Origin: Methylacidimicrobium sp. B4
GTDB lineage: Bacteria > Verrucomicrobiota > Verrucomicrobiia > Methylacidiphilales > Methylacidiphilaceae
Direction: 5' to 3'
NCBI RefSeq assembly: GCF_017310545.1
Contig: NZ_CP066203.1
Location: forward strand, 1,426,001-1,490,000
Length of the DNA: 64,000 bases
The position numbers were made by a program, and so were the translations under genes. Shown here one piece after another: positions 51,852 to 60,975 of this stretch (its first letter is position 1; each line of letters starts with the position of its first letter). Below the pieces are notes generated by a model. That model did not search any database. It was not told where the DNA came from and saw nothing but the letters and a program-made list of their open reading frames with translations.

Positions 51852-53059
51852 AGGAAGACATTGCGCCGGTGGAAGGGGGGGGCGTAACGACACCCAGAGG
51901 GTTTCTCGCCTCGGGAGTGGCCTGTGGAATCAAGGCTGGCGGGGAGAAGGATCTGTCGCTGATCTGCTCCGAGCGGGCCGGGCACGTCGTCGGGCTCTTC
52001 ACCGAGAACCGGGTTCCGGCGGCACCCGTGGTGCTCTCGCGGCGTCATGCGGCGCTGGGGAATGGGCGCGCCGTCGTCATCAACTCCGGGAATGCGAATG
52101 CTTGCACCGGTCCCGCGGGGATGGCCAACGCGACCGAGATGGTCAATCGGGTAGCTGCCGGAATCGGCTGTCCCCCCGAGGAGGTCTTCGTCTGCTCGAC
52201 GGGACGCATCGGGATCCCCTTGCCGATGGCGAAGGTCCGCAAGGGTATCGATCTGGCGCTCGGTCGGTTGAGCCCGCAAGGCGGGAAGGATGCGGCCCTG
52301 GGAATTCTCACGACCGACACCTATCCCAAGACGATGGGGCTCCGAGTCAGCTTGGGAGAGCAGGAACTCTTCCTGGGCGGGATGGCCAAGGGTGCGGGGA
52401 TGATCGATCCTCGTCTAGCGACGATGCTCTGCGTCGTTACGACCGATGCGGACGTCTCGGACGAGGCCTTCACCCTTGCCGCGCGTCGGTCGGTGGCCGA
52501 GAGCTTCAATCGGATCAGCATCGACGGGGATTGCTCGACCAACGACACCGTGCTGGTATTCGCCAACGGCTTGGCGCGCAATCGTACCTTGACGCCGGAG
52601 AGCGGAGAGTTTCGCCTGTTCCAATCAGCCCTTTCGCTGCTGATGGGCCGATTGGCCCGCATGATCGTAGAGGACGGCGAAGGAATCTCCAAGGTGGTCG
52701 AGGTTCTGGTTCAGGGAGCTGCCGATGAAGAGGACGCGGAACGAGCGGCGCGCGCGGTGGCTCATTCGCTTCTCGTCAAATGTTCGTGGTATGGCGAAGA
52801 TCCCAATTGGGGCCGAATCCTCGCCGCCATTGGCTATTCGGGGGCGTCGGTGGACGGGAATCGCGTGGACATCTTCTACAACGGAGTGCAGGCCGTGGCG
52901 GCCGGCACGCGCGCTCGCACGTCGGCACGGCTTGTGCAGGAGGCCGTGCGTTTGCCGCAATTTACGATTCTCATCGATCTGGGGATCGGTTCCGGCCATT
53001 GTCGGCTCCTGACCTCCGATCTGACCGAACGGTACGTTCGTCTCAACAAAGGGGAATAG
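51848..53059 (+). CDS. argJ: Glutamate N-acetyltransferase / ornithine acetyltransferase
   Basis: An autoprocessed transferase that recycles the acetyl group from N-acetylornithine to glutamate. The 403-aa proenzyme should cleave itself before Thr192 in GMIDPRLATML to give alpha and beta chains; Thr is the nucleophile. GNANACTG and FNRISIDGDCSTNDTVL are also typical. It starts at GTG 51848, overlapping argC (GTGA). The presence of ArgJ makes the pathway cyclic, so argE is not needed. Some ArgJ also make N-acetylglutamate from acetyl-CoA; this cannot be told from the sequence. Confidence 0.96.
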   Translation: MKEDIAPVEGGGVTTPRGFLASGVACGIKAGGEKDLSLICSERAGHVVGLFTENRVPAAPVVLSRRHAALGNGRAVVINSGNANACTGPAGMANATEMVNRVAAGIGCPPEEVFVCSTGRIGIPLPMAKVRKGIDLALGRLSPQGGKDAALGILTTDTYPKTMGLRVSLGEQELFLGGMAKGAGMIDPRLATMLCVVTTDADVSDEAFTLAARRSVAESFNRISIDGDCSTNDTVLVFANGLARNRTLTPESGEFRLFQSALSLLMGRLARMIVEDGEGISKVVEVLVQGAADEEDAERAARAVAHSLLVKCSWYGEDPNWGRILAAIGYSGASVDGNRVDIFYNGVQAVAAGTRARTSARLVQEAVRLPQFTILIDLGIGSGHCRLLTSDLTERYVRLNKGE

Positions 53060-53129
53060 CTGCTGCTTTTTCTTGTGAGGAGCGGGCTCCGTTACTACGG
53101 TAATCGCGCGCCGCTTTTGGAACGACTCT

Positions 53130-53996
53130 ATGACACCCGCGGACAAAGCCAAAATTTTTCTGGAAGCGCTCCCCTACGTGCAGCGCTTTCGCGACGCCTG
53201 CTTTGTCGTCAAATATGGCGGGGCGGCCATGGACGATACCGAGCTCGTGCGCCATACCCTTCGCGATGTGGTTCTTCTGGAGGCGGTGGGGATTCACGTG
53301 GTCCTGATTCATGGCGGGGGCCCTGCGATCGGTCGGGCGTTGAAGGAAGCGGGCATTTCCTCGTCGTTCGTCGACGGCCTGCGGATCACGGATGCAGCGA
53401 CCCTGCGGGTGATCGAACGGGTGCTTTCGGGAGAGGTCGGCCCCGCAATCGTAGAGATTCTCGAGGGCCTGGGCGGGCGGGCGCAACAAGTTCTCGGTCA
53501 AGGGGTGTTTGAGGTCAAGCCCCTTGCGGCGACTGCCTCCTTGGCCGGCAAGGGGTCCTTGGGATTCGTAGGCGAGCCGACTTCCATCGATGGGCAAGCC
53601 ATTCAAGCGCTTCTGGCGGAACGCGTCATTCCGGTCGTCTCTCCGATCGGACGAGGCGAGGATGGGCAGCTGTACAACATCAACGCCGACATTGCGGCCG
53701 GCTGCCTGGCGGGAGCCTTGCGGGCCGAAAAGCTGGTCTACCTGACCGATGTCAACGGCGTGCTTCGGGACCCGCAAGATCCAAAATCGACGATCTCGGT
53801 GTTGACCCCCAAGGACGTGTCCGTCCTCCAGGACCGTGGAGTCCTGCAAGGAGGGATGTTGCCCAAGGTCCAGTCGGCCTTGTCGGCCCTCCGGGCCGGA
53901 GTCGGCAAAGTCCACCTCCTGGATGGACGAATCCCCCATGCCCTTCTTCTGGAAGTATTCACCGATTCCGGGGTTGGCACGGAACTGGTCCTGTGA
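53130..53996 (+). CDS. argB: Acetylglutamate kinase
   Basis: It phosphorylates N-acetylglutamate, usually the arginine-inhibited step. The 288-aa protein of the amino-acid kinase family has FVVKYGGAAMDD, LIHGGGPAIGRAL, DGLRITD, NINADIAAGCLAGALRAEKLVYLTD and the terminal GGMLPKVQSAL. Its N-terminal helix (about 1-20, MTPADKAKIFLEALPYVQRF) is like the allosteric hexameric forms that bind arginine. It follows argJ by 70 nt. Confidence 0.96.
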   Translation: MTPADKAKIFLEALPYVQRFRDACFVVKYGGAAMDDTELVRHTLRDVVLLEAVGIHVVLIHGGGPAIGRALKEAGISSSFVDGLRITDAATLRVIERVLSGEVGPAIVEILEGLGGRAQQVLGQGVFEVKPLAATASLAGKGSLGFVGEPTSIDGQAIQALLAERVIPVVSPIGRGEDGQLYNINADIAAGCLAGALRAEKLVYLTDVNGVLRDPQDPKSTISVLTPKDVSVLQDRGVLQGGMLPKVQSALSALRAGVGKVHLLDGRIPHALLLEVFTDSGVGTELVL

Positions 53997-54042
53997 GGGA
54001 GGCCTTCGCCGCACCGGTGCTTGCTTGGCCGGATTTCGTCTC

Positions 54043-55281
54043 ATGACCGACCGCCGATCCAGTCCGGGTACCGCGGAGATCCTGGAGGGCTATCGCCAGT
54101 ATGTCGTCCCTTCTTACGCCCGTTTCCCCGTGGCCTTCGTGCGGGGAAAGGGCTCCTACGTTTGGGACGCGGAAGATCGTCGCTATCTCGACTTTTGCTG
54201 CGGGATCGCGGTGAACGTTTTGGGCCATGCGAGCCCCGTCATCGCCCAGGCGCTGGAAGAGGCGGCAGGGCGGTTGATTCATTGCTCGAATCTCTACTAT
54301 CACCCGATGGGAGCGGAGCTCGCGGAAACCCTCGTGCGCTGGATCGGAGCGGGAAAGGTGTTTTTCTCGAACAGCGGTGCGGAAGCCAATGAGTGCCTGT
54401 TCAAGCTCGCCAGGCGTTTCGGCGAACCGCGCGGCGCCTTCGAAATTTTGACGGCGCAGGGCTCCTTCCACGGGCGGACGTTGGCGGCCATGGCGGCGAC
54501 TGGACAGGACAAGGTCAGGCGCGGATTCGGCCCGCCGATTCCGGGCTTTCGGCACGTTCCCTTCCTCGACCTGGCGGAGATGGAGCGGGCAATCGGGCCG
54601 GCGACGGCGGCCATTCTCGTAGAGCCGATCCAGGGGGAAGGCGGGGTTCGTGCCGCGACCCGGCCGTATCTGCAAGGCTTACGTGAGATCTGTGATCGGC
54701 ATGGTCTTCTCCTGTTTTTCGATGAGGTGCAAACGGGCGTCTTCCGCTCCGGGCGCTTCTTGGCCTTTCAGCGGCTCATGGAGGGCTGCGAGGAGGAGGT
54801 GGGTTTCCTGCCGGACGGGATTGCGATGGCAAAGGGACTGGCGGGAGGGTTTCCCATCGGGGCGACCTGGATTCGCGATCCGTATGCGGATCTGCTAGGC
54901 CCGGGCTCCCACGCGTCGACTTTCGGCGGATCGCCGCTGGCGTGCACGGTGGCCTGCGCCGTTCTCCATCATTTGGAAAAAGAGGAACTCGGCAGGCAGA
55001 TCCGGGAAAAGGGCGAACGGCTCAGTCTCGAGCTGCAGGCAGCGGCTTCTCCGGATCGGGGATGGATCGAATCGATTTCCGGAGTCGGGGGGCTTTTGGG
55101 GGTGCACGTTCGGCGGGATGCGCGTTCCCTCGCCCATGAGTTGTTGGCTCAGGGGCTGCTGGTCGCACCCGCGGGAGAACGCGTGGTCCGGCTGCTTCCC
55201 CCGCTCAACGTAGCTTCGGAAGAAATCTCGGAGGCAATTGCGATCCTCCGCGCAGCGAATGAAAGGGAGGCCACCCCTTGA
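54043..55281 (+). CDS. argD: Acetylornithine aminotransferase
   Basis: A class-III PLP aminotransferase that makes N-acetylornithine from the semialdehyde and glutamate. The 412-aa protein has DFCCGIAVNVLGH, NSGAEANECLFKLAR, GSFHGRTLAAMAATGQDK, EPIQGEGGV, FFDEVQTGVFRSG and the PLP-Lys in IAMAKGLAGGFPIGA (Lys264). ATG 54043 is 46 nt after argB. Members can also use succinyldiaminopimelate (DapC activity), so a role in lysine synthesis is possible. Confidence 0.95.
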   Translation: MTDRRSSPGTAEILEGYRQYVVPSYARFPVAFVRGKGSYVWDAEDRRYLDFCCGIAVNVLGHASPVIAQALEEAAGRLIHCSNLYYHPMGAELAETLVRWIGAGKVFFSNSGAEANECLFKLARRFGEPRGAFEILTAQGSFHGRTLAAMAATGQDKVRRGFGPPIPGFRHVPFLDLAEMERAIGPATAAILVEPIQGEGGVRAATRPYLQGLREICDRHGLLLFFDEVQTGVFRSGRFLAFQRLMEGCEEEVGFLPDGIAMAKGLAGGFPIGATWIRDPYADLLGPGSHASTFGGSPLACTVACAVLHHLEKEELGRQIREKGERLSLELQAAASPDRGWIESISGVGGLLGVHVRRDARSLAHELLAQGLLVAPAGERVVRLLPPLNVASEEISEAIAILRAANEREATP

Positions 55282-55421
55282 TCCACTCGTGGTGGAGTTG
55301 GCGCCTGGCCGGGGCATCCAAGTGCGGACCAATCGGAGCGGGACGCGATGGGCTGCGGAAAGACGTCGGCCGGCGGATGGCGGGCGCGGGACGCAAGCAA
55401 CCCACATAATGTAACGCGATC

Positions 55422-56330
55422 ATGGCATCATCCCTTCCTCCCCGTCATCTCCTTTCTGTTACCGACATCAGCGAGGCCGCAGCCCATGCTGTTTTCGAAA
55501 AAGTGAAGCTCCAGAAGAGGAGCCTGGGGAAGAGCGGCAGTGACGATCTGCCGTTGCGGGGGCAAGTATGGGCGCTTCTCTTCCGCAAGCCATCCACTCG
55601 CACCCGGGTCTCCTTCGAGCTTGCGGTCCGTCAGCTGGGCGGCTCCGCCCTCTTTCTGAGCGCGACCGAGCTGCAGCTGAGCCGTGGGGAACCCATGGAG
55701 GACACGGCGCGCGTCCTGGGTCGGATGGTCCAGGGTGCAGTGATCCGGACATTTGCTCAGGAGGAGGTTGCGGCATTCGCCCGTTCCAGCGGCATCCCCA
55801 CGGTGAACGCGCTGACCGATCAGGAGCATCCCTGCCAGGTATTGGCGGATATCTTCACCTTTGAGGAAAAGCGCGGTCCGCTCGCGGGCAAAACAGTCGC
55901 CTTCCTGGGAGATGCTTCCTGCAATGTGGCAAGATCGTGGGCGCTGGCTGCACCAATCTTCCGCTTTCATCTGCGATTGGGTGCCCCTCGTGCGTTCTTC
56001 TGCGACGTGGAAAATCCGTGGATCGTGCAAACCGAATCTTCCGAAGAGGCGGTCCGCGGAGCAGATCTCCTCTACACCGATGTGTGGATCTCCATGGGAA
56101 GGGAAGAAGAAGGCGTTCTCCGGGAAAGGGCCTTTTCCCCGTATCAGCTCAATCGCCAGCTCGTCGAGCGGGCGAATCCCGAGGCGTTGGTGCTCCACTG
56201 CTTGCCGGCCTACCGGGGCAAGGAGATCGATGGAGAGCTGTTTGAGGAGAGGGCCCAGGACATTTTCGACCAAGCGGAAAATCGCCTTCACGTCCAAAAG
56301 GGCCTCCTTCGCTGGCTCGTGAACGGGTAG
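55422..56330 (+). CDS. argF: Ornithine carbamoyltransferase
   Basis: It makes citrulline from ornithine and carbamoyl phosphate. The 302-aa protein has the carbamoyl-phosphate motif FRKPSTRTRVSFE, the ornithine loop FAQEEVAAFA, DQEHPCQVLAD and the late HCLPAYRGKEID. The ATG at 55422 comes after a 140-nt gap; CATAAT at 55405-55410 could be a -10 element, but no -35 was found. It is the last arg gene; argG and argH are not in the window. Confidence 0.95.
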   Translation: MASSLPPRHLLSVTDISEAAAHAVFEKVKLQKRSLGKSGSDDLPLRGQVWALLFRKPSTRTRVSFELAVRQLGGSALFLSATELQLSRGEPMEDTARVLGRMVQGAVIRTFAQEEVAAFARSSGIPTVNALTDQEHPCQVLADIFTFEEKRGPLAGKTVAFLGDASCNVARSWALAAPIFRFHLRLGAPRAFFCDVENPWIVQTESSEEAVRGADLLYTDVWISMGREEEGVLRERAFSPYQLNRQLVERANPEALVLHCLPAYRGKEIDGELFEERAQDIFDQAENRLHVQKGLLRWLVNG

Positions 56331-56340
56331 CGAGGAGAGC

Positions 56341-56943
56341 TCAGGCGCGCTCGGGGAGAGGTTTGCCAATCTGGGCGGCCACGTAGCGGGCGAGGATATC
56401 CACCTCAAGGTTGAGCAGATCGCCCTGCCGCTTACCCGGAAGATTGGTTGCCTGCCAGGTGAAGGGGGTGATCCAGACCGAGAACCGGTCTTCCCGGACG
56501 ACGCCGACCGTCAGGCTGATGCCATCGAGGGCGATGCTCCCCTTCGGAACGATCAGCGTCTCCCATTCCTTGCCGCGTTCGAACCAGAGTTCATGCTCGG
56601 CCCCCGGGTTTCGAATCTCCAAGAGCCGTGAGAGCCCATCCACGTGCCCGGTAACGAAGTGGCCGTCGATACGGGATCCGACGGCGACGGAGCGCTCCAG
56701 GTTCACGAGATCGCCCTTCTCGAGGCGGCCGACGTTGGTTCGTCTCCGGGTTTCTTCGAGAGTGTCGAACCGGAGTGAGGTCGCTTTCCTTTCCGTAACC
56801 GTGAGACAACAGCCGTTGACGGCCAAGCTGTCTCCCGGCCGAAGGGTTTCCGCGAGCGCCCCTCCGTCAATCCAGAGGAGGGGACGATCCGGCATGGGCT
56901 GCTCTTGCACCCTCCCTAGCGCTTCCACGATGCCCGTGAACAT
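56341..56943 (-). CDS. ribE: Riboflavin synthase alpha chain
   Basis: It joins two lumazine molecules to riboflavin plus a pyrimidine. The 200-aa protein has the two repeated lumazine-binding domains: MFTGIVEALGRV with DSLAVNGCCLTVTE and later GHFVTGHVDG with GSIALDGISLTVG. The ATG at 56943 is 10 nt after the SDR gene on the same strand, so the pair is probably co-transcribed. It is convergent with argF (10 nt gap). Confidence 0.96.
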   Translation of the reverse strand: MFTGIVEALGRVQEQPMPDRPLLWIDGGALAETLRPGDSLAVNGCCLTVTERKATSLRFDTLEETRRRTNVGRLEKGDLVNLERSVAVGSRIDGHFVTGHVDGLSRLLEIRNPGAEHELWFERGKEWETLIVPKGSIALDGISLTVGVVREDRFSVWITPFTWQATNLPGKRQGDLLNLEVDILARYVAAQIGKPLPERA

Positions 56944-56953
56944 GGGTTGGCTC

Positions 56954-57688
56954 CTATCGGAGGTTCCACCCGCCGCTGACGATGATGTGAGAACCGGTGA
57001 CGTAGCTGCTTCCTTCATCAATGAGGAACTGGATGGCTTGCCATAGATCCTCGTCGGTGCCGAAACGGCCCGCCGGGATCTTGGAGGGCGGGGGAAGGTT
57101 GACGCTCTCCTCGAGGTAGCCGGGAGAGACGACATTCACGGTAAGGCCGTGGCGGGCCTCTTCCCGGGCAAAGGAGCGGGAGAGGAGGTAGACACCGATC
57201 TTTCCAATGTGATAGCTCAGCGCCATCTCCCGTGCGCCGAGCCGGTCACAGGCCGAGTCGCCGATGTTCACGATTCTTCCCGCACCGGAAGCTCGAAGCA
57301 GGGGCAGGGCCGCCAGGGTCGTGAAAAGCATCGCTGTCGCCGTTGTCTGCCACCCGAGCTGCCAGTCCTCCTCACGAGTCTCGAGGAGGCCGACCGGCGG
57401 GTAGATGCCCGAGTTGTTAATCAGGAGCCGCAAACCGCCGAAACGCTTCTCCACCTCCTGCAAGAGGCGTTCGGCTTCGGCTTGACGTCGCAGATCCGCT
57501 CGGAACGGCTCGGCATCTCCGCCCTCCGCTATCAGGTGCTGGACGAGCTCCTGAGCGCCCTCCACGCTTGCGTGGTAGTGCACGGCGACCGACCAGCCCT
57601 CATGGCCCAGTCTGCGAGCCAGAGCCGCCCCGAGGCCGCGTCCGGCTCCGGTCACAAGCGCCACCTTTTTGCGTTGCGATCCTTCCAT
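56954..57688 (-). CDS. Short-chain dehydrogenase/reductase
   Basis: A 244-aa classical SDR: the cofactor motif TGAGRGLGAALA (residues 14-25), LINNSGIY, Ser in NIGDSA and the catalytic YHIGK (Tyr...Lys). The ATG at 57688 has an AGGAGA site. Classical members act on sugars, pteridines (FolM, PTR1-type) or fatty acids; its place before riboflavin synthase hints at a pteridine or flavin-precursor role, but this is context only. It is divergent from the EgtD-like gene. Confidence 0.88.
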   Translation of the reverse strand: MEGSQRKKVALVTGAGRGLGAALARRLGHEGWSVAVHYHASVEGAQELVQHLIAEGGDAEPFRADLRRQAEAERLLQEVEKRFGGLRLLINNSGIYPPVGLLETREEDWQLGWQTTATAMLFTTLAALPLLRASGAGRIVNIGDSACDRLGAREMALSYHIGKIGVYLLSRSFAREEARHGLTVNVVSPGYLEESVNLPPPSKIPAGRFGTDEDLWQAIQFLIDEGSSYVTGSHIIVSGGWNLR

Positions 57689-57726
57689 TCTCCTGCGCAG
57701 CTTCTTATAGAAAGGGGAAAAGTGCC

Positions 57727-58731
57727 ATGAAAAACGGGTTCACCAAGATCGAGGTTGCCGAGTCGCATCTGCCCTCGGCGTGGCTGGATGCCAAGCGCGC
57801 CTCCCTCGAAAAGGGGGAGATTGCCCCACCCTTCCACTACGCGACGGCCAGGCAAGCCAATCTCTGGATGGCCCTCTTCCACCGCTACTCTCCCTTTTCT
57901 GCGCAAGAGGGGAAGGCGCTCTACCTCCGCATGGCTCGGGATGCGTCGACTCTCCTCGCGGAAACACCCGCCCAACTGGTTTCTCTGGGTTGCGGGACCG
58001 CGGAAAAGGATCTGCTCCTGTACGGGGCGCTTCGCGCTCGATCCTGGAGACCGGATTGGATCTGCGTCGATGGCAGTCTCTCCCTGCTGCTCGAGGCGGG
58101 ACGCGTGAGTCGATCCGACGGAGAAGGGGCCCGACTCATTTTAGCGGATGTCTTCCTCCCGGCTCTTTTCGATCGGCTGGGACGGCCGGAGGGAAGGCCG
58201 CGCCTGGTGACCGCGTTTGGCTTGATTCCGAATGTCTCTCCCGAGCTCTTTTTGCAAGGGCTGCGGGCCCAGCTCCTCCCTTGCGATCGACTTCTCTTGG
58301 GCGCGAATCTCGCTCCGGTTGCGACGGAGAGCACCCAAGCCTATCGGGAGTCGGCCGAGCGAATCCTGCCGCAATATGCGAACCGCTCGACCGAGCTCTG
58401 GTTGACGGAGCTCCTGCGGGATTGGGGCCTGCGCGAGCGGGTCGAGGGCTATGCCATGGGCGCGGTCGAACGGGATGGATGGATCCGGTATGAGGCGACG
58501 GTCCGATGGAAGAGAAGCGGGAAGGTGCCACTCGAAGATGGTTCTTCGCTGCCCGTTCGGGCGGGGTCGATCCTTCGGCTCTTTTCGAGCTACCGCTTCA
58601 CCCGGGAAGGAATCGGCCGGCTTCTCCGGACGAATGGATTCGAGTCTCTCTCCTACTGGACGGTTCCCTCGGGCGAGGAGGGAGTCTGGTTGGTAGCCCC
58701 TTCCTCCTCTGGAACGGGGCGGATGGGATAG
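57727..58731 (+). CDS. EgtD-like SAM-dependent methyltransferase (histidine-methyltransferase family)
   Basis: A 334-aa protein of the Methyltransf_33/EgtD family. SLGCGTAEKDLLL (86-98) is the SAM loop, FGLIPN (164-169) keeps the Asn that in EgtD binds the substrate alpha-amino group, and a C-terminal beta region (WIRYEATVRW...) follows. At the place where mycobacterial EgtD has E-I-S for imidazole binding, this protein has L285-F286-S287, so the substrate may not be histidine (alignment from memory). EgtB, the usual partner, is absent. ATG 57727 has AAAGGGG upstream. Its end overlaps convergent comEC by 79 nt. Confidence 0.72.
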   Translation: MKNGFTKIEVAESHLPSAWLDAKRASLEKGEIAPPFHYATARQANLWMALFHRYSPFSAQEGKALYLRMARDASTLLAETPAQLVSLGCGTAEKDLLLYGALRARSWRPDWICVDGSLSLLLEAGRVSRSDGEGARLILADVFLPALFDRLGRPEGRPRLVTAFGLIPNVSPELFLQGLRAQLLPCDRLLLGANLAPVATESTQAYRESAERILPQYANRSTELWLTELLRDWGLRERVEGYAMGAVERDGWIRYEATVRWKRSGKVPLEDGSSLPVRAGSILRLFSSYRFTREGIGRLLRTNGFESLSYWTVPSGEEGVWLVAPSSSGTGRMG

Positions 58732-60908
58732 GAGATGGGCTCTCCTCGATAGGGCCGAAAGTCGATTTGATCGAGACCGAGCCGAACCTCGATGGCCGAG
58801 TCGCCTAGCCTGCGCACGCTTCCGGGTTGGTTCCTCGAGCGCGGGTTCCCAAGCCATGCCCCACCTGGCTTCAAGGCGAGGCAAAGGCGCTCTGTGGGGC
58901 TCTCCTTCGTCGGGCGGATGAAAAGATTCATCGTGGCTTGCGGAGTCGCTCCGCCGGAGGGCGAGGTGAGAGCGAGAGCAAGAAGAGGCAGGCGCTCTGC
59001 CACGATGAGCAGTACCGAGGATGCATCGCTCCACTCTTCCCTTTGGGCAGCATCGAAGATGGGCTGCAGGCAAAGAGACGCCGTCGGGCAGAGTTGCTCG
59101 AAGGGCACGAGGGGCCGCCCGCTCCCCCACGGCCGCCGCGGGGCGGCCACCCAGCTCTCCCCCTCTCCTCGCAGCTCCCCATCGAGCCAGTTCCACCCGT
59201 AGAAGCGGCGGATCGGTTCGACTTTGGTGAGGCAAACTCGGCTCTCGCCTCCATGAACCAGGAAGACCCGTCCTTCGGAACGGATCAGGCAGGCCGAGCC
59301 GAGTGGGATCGCCGGAAAGAGGAGGTGGAGGCGCGAAGATCGGGACAGGAGGGTGCTGGGGTCCGCGGTGGCGATGCCTGCTGCGGGGAGGTGCGAAGCG
59401 AAGGCCACGGTGGCCAGGAGGCTGCGAGCGAAGAGCCAGTTGGCATTGTTGAGGAGCGCGCTCAGCGTGGACCAGAGGCTGCCGAAGCAGAGGGAGAGCG
59501 TTCCCGCGGTTACGGCTAGCTCCGCCAGGGGGACTACAAGCAAGTTGGCGAGGGGGCCTACGAGGCTCACAAAATGGAAATGGATGACCTCAAAGGGAAA
59601 AGCGCCCAAGGACGCGGCAAGGGACGGCGCCAGGAGGAAGGCCGAGCCCGCTCCGAGGCCCTCCATGACCCGGGCGGTGCGGGGAAGGAGGATGCGGGGG
59701 ATCAATGGATCTGGCCGGAATGGAGCCGCCATCCATCGCGAGAGCGGAGCGCTTAGCAAGAGGAGCGCCAAGACGACGCCAAAGGAGAGTTGGAGGCTGA
59801 CGTCTCCGACGGAAAGCGGATCGAGGGTGAGGAAGAGGAGGAGAGAGAGCCCCCAAAGGTTGAGGAGATGGATCGGGCGGCGCAGCAGCCAGGCAATCAG
59901 GACGAGGGAGGAGAGGAGGGCCGCCCTCCCCACGCTGGCGGAGCCGCCGGAAAGAAGCGCGTAGGAAATGACGACAGGCAAGAGCGCCCAACCCCATCTC
60001 CATCGGGAGACTCTTCCTGCCTCGAACAAAGCGAGGCCTACGGCGAGGACCGCGCCGACATTTTGTCCGCTGACCGCGAAGATGTGATAGGCGCCGGCCA
60101 GCCGAAATTCTTCCTCGGTTTTCGCGGGCAAGCCGCCCGTTTGGCCGTAGATCATGCCGGCAAGCAGGGCCGCGGCTTCGGGATCCCCTTCGATGCCGGT
60201 CCGCAAGAGCCGGGAGGCCCACCGCCTTGCCGCCGCGATTTCCCGCCCGAGCCAGCTACCGGTATCGAGCGGCTGGACCTCGCTCCAAGAAGCCCTCAGG
60301 CGGTAAGCAATGTGGCGGACCGAGAGGATCTTGCGCCAATCGGGGTCTCCTGGATTGCGCGGTTCGCCGGGTCGTCTCAGGCTTCCCCGAACGCAGAGGC
60401 TCTGCGAGAGGACGATCGCACCGGCGGGAGCGGAACGGACCTCGAGGAGTACTCGTCCGGAGGCGGGCCTCCAGGTTCCGGAGATCCATACGCGGCGAAT
60501 GGCGAGGATCGCCGTCGTGGCCGATGCCCCTTCCCGCTCCTTTTCGACGGGCACGCTCTGGATCGTCCCTTGCCAGCGGCACTCCGCTCTGAACTTCGCC
60601 TGGGGGAGACGACGAAGATCGTCGACGGGTCTCCATCCCAGATGGAACGAGGCAGCAGCGACGCCCAGGAAGAGGACGGTGCCGAGGAAGGGGAGGAGGG
60701 AACTTCCTCTCCGACGGAAGCGAACCCAAAGGGCGCCCAGGAAGGCGGTCATCGCGAGGCCGGGCAGGAAAAGGCTGGTTGAGCTGGAACCGCAGGCGCA
60801 ACCCGTGGCGAAGACGAGGGCGGGAACGAGGAGGGGGGCTCGAACGAAGAGCCTGGGGCGGCTTACGGAGGGAGAGAGCGAAGATTCGGCGAGCCGGTGT
60901 TCCCGCAT
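58653..60908 (-). CDS. comEC: ComEC/Rec2-family DNA-uptake membrane protein
   Basis: A 751-aa integral membrane protein. An N-terminal DUF4131-like part with membrane helices and a soluble OB-like region (ECRWQGTIQSVPV) precedes the competence domain: EAAALLAGMIYGQTGGLP, AGAYHIFAVSGQNVG, and a set of helices (ALLPVVISYALLSG, VGRAALLSSLVLIAWLL, VSLQLSFGVVLALLLL). The metallo-beta-lactamase-like C-terminus (from about residue 520) lacks a recognisable HxHxDH motif, so the nuclease-like domain is probably degenerate. Other competence genes are not adjacent. The long overlap with the EgtD-like gene suggests the last residues are poorly constrained. Confidence 0.88.
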   Translation of the reverse strand: MREHRLAESSLSPSVSRPRLFVRAPLLVPALVFATGCACGSSSTSLFLPGLAMTAFLGALWVRFRRRGSSLLPFLGTVLFLGVAAASFHLGWRPVDDLRRLPQAKFRAECRWQGTIQSVPVEKEREGASATTAILAIRRVWISGTWRPASGRVLLEVRSAPAGAIVLSQSLCVRGSLRRPGEPRNPGDPDWRKILSVRHIAYRLRASWSEVQPLDTGSWLGREIAAARRWASRLLRTGIEGDPEAAALLAGMIYGQTGGLPAKTEEEFRLAGAYHIFAVSGQNVGAVLAVGLALFEAGRVSRWRWGWALLPVVISYALLSGGSASVGRAALLSSLVLIAWLLRRPIHLLNLWGLSLLLFLTLDPLSVGDVSLQLSFGVVLALLLLSAPLSRWMAAPFRPDPLIPRILLPRTARVMEGLGAGSAFLLAPSLAASLGAFPFEVIHFHFVSLVGPLANLLVVPLAELAVTAGTLSLCFGSLWSTLSALLNNANWLFARSLLATVAFASHLPAAGIATADPSTLLSRSSRLHLLFPAIPLGSACLIRSEGRVFLVHGGESRVCLTKVEPIRRFYGWNWLDGELRGEGESWVAAPRRPWGSGRPLVPFEQLCPTASLCLQPIFDAAQREEWSDASSVLLIVAERLPLLALALTSPSGGATPQATMNLFIRPTKESPTERLCLALKPGGAWLGNPRSRNQPGSVRRLGDSAIEVRLGLDQIDFRPYRGEPISYPIRPVPEEEGATNQTPSSPEGTVQ

Positions 60909-60975
60909 CCCATCCCCAGGTTACGTGCGAAGGCTGGTCCGCATCCGCATCGGGTGTGGTGTCTTGAGCGGGCCC

